Below, one piece after another: positions 1 to 7,000 of a DNA stretch of 64,000 nt. The stretch comes from Lachnospiraceae bacterium (GTDB lineage Bacteria > Bacillota_A > Clostridia > Lachnospirales > Lachnospiraceae): positions 1 to 64,000 of the forward strand of contig SFGN01000006.1 in NCBI GenBank assembly GCA_004556565.1. Reading direction: 5' to 3'. The notes below the pieces were generated by a model, which worked only from the letters and a program-made list of their open reading frames with translations, had not been told where the DNA came from and ran no database searches. A program made the translations under genes and the position numbers. The first letter of the stretch is position 1. Each line of letters opens with the position of its first letter.

Positions 1-91
1 AACATAATGCAATAATCAGACTACACTGTAGGTTAGTCTTAAGGGTAGTATGTGGTTTGGGAAGGACATTCAATTCTTCTGTATTTTTCAT
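1..91 (-). CDS. Unidentified protein, N-terminal 30 codons only
   Basis: Reading leftward from an ATG at 91-89, an open frame runs off the window edge (first residues MKNTEELNVLPKPHTT). A strong ribosome binding site (AGAGGAG on the minus strand) lies about 8 bases upstream, so this is a credible gene start. The visible part has no signal peptide and becomes hydrophobic only near the edge. I do not recognise the family and infer no function. Confidence 0.5.
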   Translation of the reverse strand, partial: MKNTEELNVLPKPHTTLKTNLQCSLIIALC

Positions 92-343
92 TTCGTTCGA
101 CTCCTCTTTTATGTTTAAACTTATTTTATAGCATTTTCTACAGATTATCAATCGGCTTGAAAGCGGTGTAGGGCTACCTATCCTAAAACTACCCCCCGAT
201 TTTTCTGTTGTTTACACTACCATCCCTAAGGGCAATAGAAAAAGTGGAAGGAAAGTTTAAAATTAAAAAACACACAGCGACATAGAACCTGCATACAAAA
301 TTGTATGGGCAAGTATCAATATCTATATCTGGGAGGTGTGAAA

Positions 344-490
344 ATGAACAACTATCAATCTCAACGCCCTACACAGCATGCGCAGCAGCGACATTTAAGA
401 GATGAAGCCAGAAGCAGAGACATTGGAGGAGATCTAAATGTGGTGGAAATTTGTGGATATGTAGCAAGTATGCAGCAAAAATTACAGTGA
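344..490 (+). CDS. Small hypothetical protein (48 aa)
   Basis: A 48-residue frame begins at ATG 344 with GGGAGGTG 6 bases upstream. The same frame is open back to 305, but that start has no ribosome binding site. The product is hydrophilic and rich in Gln, Arg and His in its first half (RPTQHAQQRHLRDEARSR). It has no membrane segment or motif I recognise. It lies upstream of a TetR-type regulator but is separated from it by that gene's own promoter. It could be a genuine small protein or a decayed gene end. Confidence 0.4.
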   Translation: MNNYQSQRPTQHAQQRHLRDEARSRDIGGDLNVVEICGYVASMQQKLQ

Positions 491-551
491 CTATGTGATC
501 AGATTTAGAGTGAATAGATAAAAGCAAGAAAAGCAGATATGAGTAATTTGA

Positions 552-580
552 TTGACATTGTAGGCAGAAATCTTTATAAT
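552..580 (+). promoter_or_regulatory. Sigma-A promoter of the TetR-type regulator
   Basis: A consensus -35 (TTGACA, 552-557) and consensus -10 (TATAAT, 575-580) are separated by exactly 17 bases. Transcription would start about 35 bases before the TTG start at 624. No clear palindromic operator is visible over the promoter. Confidence 0.8.
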
Positions 581-623
581 ATAAATGAATATTTGCTTTT
601 TACCCAAGAGAGGAGGAAATCTA

Positions 624-1229
624 TTGCGCACCGTGAATGAAGAAGCCCGCAAGGCAAAGAAAATTGAAATGATGGAAAAATGCTACGATTGCTATGCGGA
701 GAATGGACTTACCAGTGTTGGTGTAAAAGCCATTGCGGACGCCTGCGGCTGTAATGTTGCGAGCCTGTATCAGTATTTTGAAAATCTGGATGACTTAATC
801 ATCCAATCCACCGAATACTGTATGAGTAAGGTAGAAGATGATTTTATGGCGAAAGCCCCCACAGATGTAGAGGACTTATGGCGGTTTATCGACGAGATAC
901 CCTACTGGACGGCAGAAAAACACGGCAAGAAATATCGCCTGATGTATCAGGTCTACACCCATCCGAAATACAGAGAATACGGTCAGAAGTTCTTTTCAGG
1001 TGTTGACAGGCGTTATACCGAATACGCAAAAGGCTTAGAGGGCAAGCTGGGTATTCCCTATCAAAAGCTGACGCCGCTGATATTCATTCTAATCAGAGCC
1101 TGTGTACATTACGCATTGTTTGAGGATGAGTTCTATTTGAAATCACAGATAGAAGTACTGAAAGAAACCCTCGAACTTTTTATTATGAAATACAACCCGA
1201 AAGCAAGTTTGGGTAATCTGACAGAATAA
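624..1229 (+). CDS. TetR/AcrR-family transcriptional regulator
   Basis: This 201-aa protein has the TetR layout: an N-terminal helix-turn-helix (roughly residues 15-50, with VKAIADACGCNVASLYQYF as the recognition region) and a helical ligand-binding C-terminal part. I chose the TTG at 624 because AGGAGGA lies 6 bases upstream. The frame is open to an ATG at 585, but that codon has no ribosome binding site and sits almost on the -10 element. TetR proteins usually repress a neighbouring transporter or enzyme gene. No such gene follows directly: the next features are a signal-peptide relic and a sigma-factor operon. The target may be the minus-strand gene at the left edge or the regulator itself. 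Confidence 0.85.
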   Translation: MRTVNEEARKAKKIEMMEKCYDCYAENGLTSVGVKAIADACGCNVASLYQYFENLDDLIIQSTEYCMSKVEDDFMAKAPTDVEDLWRFIDEIPYWTAEKHGKKYRLMYQVYTHPKYREYGQKFFSGVDRRYTEYAKGLEGKLGIPYQKLTPLIFILIRACVHYALFEDEFYLKSQIEVLKETLELFIMKYNPKASLGNLTE

Positions 1230-1266
1230 AGTGAATTCAAAAATAATCTTTTACAGGGAAGATTTA

Positions 1267-1344
1267 ATGAGAAAACGAATTTTAAGCATAATGTTTACGT
1301 TTTGTATGGTACTTATGCTTGTACCAACAACTGCATTATTGTAA
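1267..1344 (+). pseudogene. Signal-peptide-only relic of a secreted protein
   Basis: An ATG at 1267 opens a 25-codon frame whose product is a textbook signal peptide: a basic start (MRKRI), a hydrophobic core and a VPTTA end, stopped at once by TAA. It resembles the leader of the large SLH protein at 4006 (basic start, hydrophobic core, FVPLNAHA). The simplest reading is that the 5' end of a surface-protein gene was left behind after deletion or insertion. A genuine tiny hydrophobic peptide is possible, but the ribosome binding site is weak. Confidence 0.45.
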
Positions 1345-1399
1345 TAAATAGAAAAGCCCTCTGATCCACGCATGAAAAACACGAAGGGAGGCAGAAAAC

Positions 1400-1954
1400 A
1401 TGATTTCAGATGAAATCGCATACCGGCGGTATCTTGACGGAGAGCAAAAAGCCGCCGATCTGCTGGTTGAAAAATACGGCGACGCATTGACGCTGTACAT
1501 AAATGGCTATCTCAAGGATATTCACGAAGCCGAGGACTTGATGATCGAAGCATTTTCACTGATCTTTGCAAAAGAGCGTCCGATTACAGGCACGGGAGCA
1601 TTTAAGGCGTACCTGTATAAAACGGCGCGAAATCTCGCCTTGCGCCACAGGAAAAAGAACAGGTGCATCTTTCTGCGTCTTGATGAATTGGGTTTTGAGC
1701 CGTGCAGCGACGTGTTGGCTGACACAGAGCTTTATCGCAGTGAGCGCCGCCGACAGCTTTATGATGCCCTTGAGAAATTGAAGGCGGAATACCGGGAAGC
1801 TCTTTATCTGATTTACTTTGAGGATATGAGTTACCGCAATGCAGCAATGATTATGCATAAAAGCGAGGGGCAGATTACAAAACTGATCTACCGTGGGAAG
1901 CAAAGCCTGAAAGCAATCTTGGAACAGGAGGGATTTACCTATGCGGACGAATGA
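1400..1954 (+). CDS. Sigma-70 family (ECF-like) RNA polymerase sigma factor
   Basis: This 184-aa protein has the two-domain ECF arrangement. A region-2-like N-terminal half includes HEAEDLMIEAFSLIF and the following Lys/Arg-rich segment; a region-4-like C-terminal half has a helix-turn-helix around residues 135-170 (YRNAAMIMHKSEGQITKLIYR). The start ATG has AAGGGAGG about 9 bases upstream. The gene overlaps the next one by 14 bases and heads a tight cluster of four genes ending at 3533. The cluster includes a PrsW-type protease, a family whose founding member destroys a membrane anti-sigma factor in Bacillus. A role in envelope-signal-controlled transcription is therefore inferred. No target promoter could be assigned. 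Confidence 0.85.
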   Translation: MISDEIAYRRYLDGEQKAADLLVEKYGDALTLYINGYLKDIHEAEDLMIEAFSLIFAKERPITGTGAFKAYLYKTARNLALRHRKKNRCIFLRLDELGFEPCSDVLADTELYRSERRRQLYDALEKLKAEYREALYLIYFEDMSYRNAAMIMHKSEGQITKLIYRGKQSLKAILEQEGFTYADE

Positions 1955-2291
1955 AGAACGTGTTGGATTGGTTCATAAGCGGACGGCGGAAATAAAAAGG
2001 GAACGGAAAAAGAAGATACAGCGTGCATTGGATATGATCTGTATAGCGGCCTGCCTTATTCTCGTAGTTGGGATTGGCTTGTTTATGCCCGGATGGACGG
2101 CGGGCATTACCGGCGGTGAAGTACACCATACTTCCGGTGCGGCTAGCCTTGTTGGAAGTCACGCGGCATTGGGTTATATCCTTATGGGGCTTATGGCTTT
2201 CCTGCTTGGTGTATGTGTGACGGTGCTTTTGTACCGCCTGCACCGCAGGAATGAGAGAGAACAGCAGGAGAACTCGAACGATGAACTTTGA
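1941..2291 (+). CDS. Two-TM membrane protein, candidate anti-sigma partner
   Basis: This 116-aa protein has a strongly basic N-terminal tail of about 30 residues (HKRTAEIKRERKKKIQR), a membrane segment near residues 32-52, an outer loop of about 25 residues, a second membrane segment near 78-98, and a basic tail. It overlaps the sigma gene by 14 bases, which implies translational coupling. Position and topology suggest a membrane partner of the sigma factor, but I see no classical zinc-binding anti-sigma motif. It resembles the product of 3690-3989 in overall plan and in the second membrane segment, so the two are probably paralogues. Confidence 0.7.
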   Translation: MRTNEERVGLVHKRTAEIKRERKKKIQRALDMICIAACLILVVGIGLFMPGWTAGITGGEVHHTSGAASLVGSHAALGYILMGLMAFLLGVCVTVLLYRLHRRNEREQQENSNDEL

Positions 2292-2895
2292 ACTGATTGA
2301 CAACTGTTTTCAAATTGCCGCGCTGATGTGTTCGGCGCTGGCGGCGATTGCGGCAGCGCTCCGGCACAAAAACCGCCGTTTTCTGATTCTCGCCCTGTTT
2401 TATATCTGTGTTTCAATGGGAACACTCTATTGGGTGCTGTACCTTTTCATTTTAGGCAGCGTACCACAGGTTTTTTATGTTTCAGAGTTTTCATGGATGG
2501 CGGCTTATCTGTTTCTGCTGTCGTTCCAAATGGTGCGGACAGACCGGATAAGTCCGTTTTTTTCCCTGACATCCCTGTTCTGCGCTCTGTTTACTGCAGT
2601 AGTTGTTCTGGCGTTTCGGATTTTCGGCCCGTCCTATTTTGTTTCTGCGGCATTTGCCGGGGTTGTGTCTGCAATAGTATATCTCGCGGTATGGCGGCTC
2701 CGGCACAGAGGCGGTGGAAGGCTGATCGACTGTTGGCTGCTGCTCTGCGTGGGATTGCAGCTTATCCTGTATATAGTGTCCGCTTTTATGCAGGAGTTTA
2801 CCCACTTTAATCTATACTTTGCCGTAGATATTACACTGACATTTTCCTTTGCGGCTTTGCTGCCGCTGGCACTTCGGGAGGTGACGGGGAAATGA
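2281..2895 (+). CDS. Polytopic membrane protein of unknown function
   Basis: This 204-aa protein is almost entirely hydrophobic, with about seven predicted membrane segments and short loops. I chose the ATG at 2281 (MNFELIDNCF), preceded by CAGGAG. An in-frame upstream ATG at 2251 lies deep inside the previous gene. It overlaps its upstream neighbour by 11 bases and its downstream PrsW-type neighbour by 4, so the four genes form one translationally coupled operon. I do not recognise the family. A sensor or chaperone for the protease step is possible but is only inferred from context. Confidence 0.65.
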   Translation: MNFELIDNCFQIAALMCSALAAIAAALRHKNRRFLILALFYICVSMGTLYWVLYLFILGSVPQVFYVSEFSWMAAYLFLLSFQMVRTDRISPFFSLTSLFCALFTAVVVLAFRIFGPSYFVSAAFAGVVSAIVYLAVWRLRHRGGGRLIDCWLLLCVGLQLILYIVSAFMQEFTHFNLYFAVDITLTFSFAALLPLALREVTGK

Positions 2896-3533
2896 TCTAT
2901 ATTGAGAATATTTTTGTTTGTCTTGCAATTCCCCTGATGCTCTGCATGCTGTTTATCGGGGGGCGTACCCGGACATTCATGCTGTTTATGACTGCCGGAA
3001 TGAGTGTATGCCTGCTGTCTGCCTATGTCAACAGCTTCTTTATGGGACATTATGGCGTCAGCACCACCGTTGCCGTAATTGAGATTACGCCGGTGTGCGA
3101 GGAAGTGATGAAGCTGTTGCCGCTGCTTTTCTACATTCTGGTTTTTGAGCCAAAGGTTCGGGATTTGCCCGAAGCCGCCATTGCTCTTGCCGTAGGATTT
3201 GCCACTTTTGAAAATGTGTGCTATCTGATGGAAAACGGCGCGGAAAATTTTATGTTTCTGCTGATCCGTGGGCTTTCCGCCGGGGCACTGCATATCCTCT
3301 GCGGCATTTCTATCGGTTTTGGACTGTCTTATGTGTTCCGCCGCAAATGGCTGGCGTTTACCGGAACGGTGGGGCTGCTTGGAGCCTGTATTGTGTTCCA
3401 TGCCACCTATAACCTGCTGATTACGGGTGACGGGGGCTGGCGGATTGCCGGCTATCTGTTCCCGTCTGTCCTAATTGCGCTCTTATATGCGGGAAAACTC
3501 CTGCTTCCCAGACTCAAAATTATGTTTGAATAA
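2892..3533 (+). CDS. PrsW-family intramembrane metalloprotease-like protein
   Basis: This 213-aa polytopic protein carries the signature residues of the PrsW family inside membrane segments: an EE pair at residues 70-71 followed by K74 (CEEVMKLLPLL), FENVCY with E107-N108, H134 in GALHILCGIS, and H170 in VFHATYNLL. In Bacillus subtilis, PrsW makes the first cut in the anti-sigma factor RsiW and so releases sigma-W. Here the gene is last in an operon that begins with an ECF-like sigma factor and includes a small membrane protein that could be its substrate. A terminator follows at 3546-3578. Family assignment is firm from the motifs; the substrate is inferred. Confidence 0.8.
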   Translation: MIYIENIFVCLAIPLMLCMLFIGGRTRTFMLFMTAGMSVCLLSAYVNSFFMGHYGVSTTVAVIEITPVCEEVMKLLPLLFYILVFEPKVRDLPEAAIALAVGFATFENVCYLMENGAENFMFLLIRGLSAGALHILCGISIGFGLSYVFRRKWLAFTGTVGLLGACIVFHATYNLLITGDGGWRIAGYLFPSVLIALLYAGKLLLPRLKIMFE

Positions 3534-3545
3534 TGCTTTGCGTGA

Positions 3546-3578
3546 CGAGCCTCTCAATTTCTGGGGGCTCGATTTTTT
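3546..3578 (+). terminator. Rho-independent terminator after the sigma/PrsW operon
   Basis: A 9-bp stem (arms 3546-3554 and 3563-3571, with two G-U pairs in RNA) is followed by A and six T residues. It separates the sigma/PrsW operon from the unit that begins at 3690. Confidence 0.75.
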
Positions 3579-3689
3579 GAAAATAATTTGAAGAAATTTT
3601 CATTTTTGGTGGAAGGATTTTTGATTTCGTGTCTTTTAAGAAGTAGAGGGGTTGGCATTCCCCAAAATCATAAGAAGGGAGGATTTTTG

Positions 3690-3989
3690 ATGACTGGAAA
3701 GACAGAAACTCGGATGCGGGAGATACGAAGCAGGACACGGCAGTACCGAAAGTGGTATGAAACCCGGCGGCTTTTCAGCCTGACTTTGTGCAGCCTGTTT
3801 CTATTCGCCGCTATAGGCGTTCTTTTCAGAAGTGTACAGACCCCGGGTGCAGCGGCGGTAGCAGGTGGCTACGGTGCGGTTTTGCTGCGGGACGGCGCGG
3901 GAGCTTATGTGGTCGTTGGAATTGCCGCCTTTGCTGCGGGCGTGGCGCTGACCGTGATCTGTATCCGGCTTAAAAAGAAAAAATCTTGA
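3690..3989 (+). CDS. Two-TM membrane protein, paralogue of the 1941 product
   Basis: This 99-aa protein has a basic tail (RMREIRSRTRQYRKW), a membrane segment near residues 28-46, a loop of about 25 residues, a second membrane segment near 68-88 and a Lys-rich end. The start at 3690 has AAGGGAGG upstream; an earlier ATG at 3588 lies just after the terminator T-run and has no binding site. Its second half aligns by eye with that of the 1941 product (GAYVVVGIAAFAAGVALTV against LGYILMGLMAFLLGVCVTV). It is separated by only 16 bases from the giant SLH protein, so the two are probably co-transcribed. Confidence 0.6.
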   Translation: MTGKTETRMREIRSRTRQYRKWYETRRLFSLTLCSLFLFAAIGVLFRSVQTPGAAAVAGGYGAVLLRDGAGAYVVVGIAAFAAGVALTVICIRLKKKKS

Positions 3990-4005
3990 AAAGGAGGTAA
4001 TTATT

Positions 4006-7000
4006 TTGTTAAAGAAAATTAAAAGAATAGTCAGCATGCTGTTGGCGGTATGTATGATTGCGAGCTTTGTCCCACTGAACGCACATGCCATGGTGGGGGC
4101 ATTGACGGAGGACTTTGTGTGGCCTACGAATCCATCAGCTATACAAGAAGCCATTTATCTAAAATACCAAGTATACTGGATTGAGAGCGAATACATTCGT
4201 ATGTATTTGTTGATAGGGACCGATGCGGCGAAAGACAAGAATACCTATCTGGTGACGGTTCCTAACCTAACCAAGGCTTCTGCGAAAGAGGCCTATGACA
4301 TGGTGTTCACCAAGGGTGTCTATCAGCGCCCCTATTTTATGGCGAACTCTCAGGAGATCACCTATGATAGCTGGTCGATTAAAACCGCAAATGACAACAC
4401 CTGGATCGAGATCAGCTATACGTTCAAACCCTATACGCAAATTAAAAAATTGTCACAAAAGTATACCTATACCGTGACAACCAAATATTACATCGTTGGC
4501 CTGGACGAGGGTATGTACAGCGGATTCAGCGAAGCGGGCACGGTTATGGATGACGAAAACGATGAAGGTACTTACGGTATTCGTTGTGAAATGAAAGCCG
4601 GATATGAGGGCTCTGTCGGCTGGAGCGATGTACTTGACCTGAGTTTCAACACGCAGATGGTAGGTTTCAATCGGATGGGGCATGAGAAGGGTTCAACCGG
4701 GCCGGGTCTGTATATGAGTACCGCTACGGGAAGCTCTGCCGAAGGATACACCCACACCACCACCGGTATTGGTGCTGATTATAACCATGTGAAGACAAAT
4801 GATCTTTCCTGGTGGAGTACACCTAGTACAGGAATGAATAGCAAGGGTACGGCTATCACCGAGGTTCTGACCAAGGGATATTCCTGGGCGAATCCTTTTA
4901 CGGCCCTGTCCGACCTTTATTCTGCCTATGTATATGGTCATGATATTGATCAAACTTACTCGGTAGACTCCCTTCCGGGGTATTTTTCGGCAACAAAATC
5001 CGGAAATGTAACCCTGGAGACCCCTCTGCCCCTGATGGGCAAGGAGCGTACCGAAATACACGGAAGCACACTTTGGGGATTCCGTGGACTTCGTGCGATG
5101 GATGGGGATAGCTTCACGCCCACTGACAACTTTACACCGGTGAGTATTTCGGCAAAACGCCTGGGCATTTTCAAGGACGGAAGCGGCGGTTACAAGGCGA
5201 TTCCTATTGAAAGTGACAGCGCATATATTCTGGCAGTACAGCTGAATGGTCAGCCGGTAGCGGTGATACGAGGCAATTTCGAGGAAAAGGACGATAGATA
5301 TGTTTTCTCCTCTCCTGCAGCGCTGTCCACCTCCATCACGGCGGTCTGGTCTGCTTCTAAGGGCAGTTTTTCCGTGGGAAAGGACGGCAGTGTAGAGCTT
5401 AGCGGTGTTGGACTGAACGCACCTTCCTTTAAGTTCTACCAGGATAATGGTGGGAATGGACTGTCCATGCAACCCGGAGAGAACGGTCTGGAGGCGACGA
5501 TTACGCCTGCGTCCAATTCCGCTGTCATGGCGATCGACATTCCGGGTACTACGATAAAGCTCGAAGGAGCGGTAATCAAGCCGAACGGAGACATCAGCTT
5601 TACAGGTCAGTCGGAATTCTCGCTGTTTAAGGGCGCAGATTTTAAGATGGAAGAGCTTGGCTATGGGATGAAAAACGGCAGTTTCAAGATCAACGGTATC
5701 CGTGCCACCGGCAGCATCGAGTCCACAGAGATGATAGGTCTGGAGATGGGCAGTCTGAAGGGTGAGATCAACACCTTCAAGAACTACTACCATTTCACGT
5801 TGAACCTGAACGTGTTCGATTTGTTTAAGGCGGATGCGGAGCTGGAGTTGATGAAATCAAAGCTGACAGGAAGCCTAATGCCGAACAAGCTGTATTTCTA
5901 TGTGGGATCTGAAGTGGCAAAAATCCCTCTGGTGCCTCCGGTTGTTGTAGCGAACATATCCGGTGCAGGCGGTGGCTTTAATAATCTGACCAAAACCCTG
6001 AACCGCGACTTTTTCGCCATTCCGCCCATCAACCTCACCATCACAGGAACAGGCGATGTTCTGCACACGCTTGAGGCAACGGCGAGCTATACGTTTGGTC
6101 CTGCTTACTATAAGATGGAAGCAACGGATGTGAATATAAAATTCCTGAAGAAGCTGAATCTGATCGACGAATTTTCCATCTATGAGGGCGTGCAGGGCGA
6201 AACTCGAAGCTACAAAGGCACGAATTATACAGGACTCAGCGCCTTAGGCGGGGTCAGCGTGCATATTGGTGTTCCACAGAAATCCAAGGTGTTCCAGGCG
6301 GGCGGTGAAGTCAACGCCAGCGTTTTTGGCGGCATGGATAGCTATAAGAACCCGAAAAAGGTATATGTAGTAGCTGATATGAACGGCGGTGTAAATGGAA
6401 GCGTACATATTCCAAAGGGTGTGAAAATAATTGGCGGCAAGAAGATTGCATCGACCTCACTTGCTTTCTATCTCGGGGCAAGCAGTGTTGTGAATGTCAG
6501 AGGTACGGACTTCGAAGGTGCGGTAGAATCCGCATTTAAGAACTTCAGGATTTACGGCGGCGCAATGAAAGAGGCAGACTGGGCAATTGCAGCATGGCGT
6601 GCGTACTATATCTTCCCGGAAAACGATGCCGGATTTACCATAAAGGGATTCTGGAGCAATCTGCCGGAGTGGAACTGGGAAGATCACATATCGACCAGCT
6701 ACAGTGCGTACACCGCTGAGGAAGATGGCGCACTTGCACTTACGGTCTTAAGTATGGAGCCGCTGGAGGCCGCTGTAACGGAAAACGAAGAGGTCGACGT
6801 CATCTCTGCGTTTAGCAGCGACTACACCAAAACCGTTACATTAGAGGCAAATGAAGGACAGTCACTTCCTGATGACGCTACTGTCCTGCTGATGGTGACA
6901 CCTGCCGATGGCACGGATATTGATGCTTTTGCGGAAAGTCTGACGGTTTCCAAAGACAGTCAGCCTATCGCCTTGACATGGCCGGAATATAACGAGAATG

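Noticed and set aside
305..343. Upstream start for the small protein at 344
   Set aside because: No ribosome binding site before ATG 305, while ATG 344 has a good one.
4693..5793. Long minus-strand open frame (366 codons) inside the giant SLH gene
   Set aside because: It lies wholly antisense to a convincing 1962-codon gene, has no ribosome binding site and has unnatural composition; a shadow frame.
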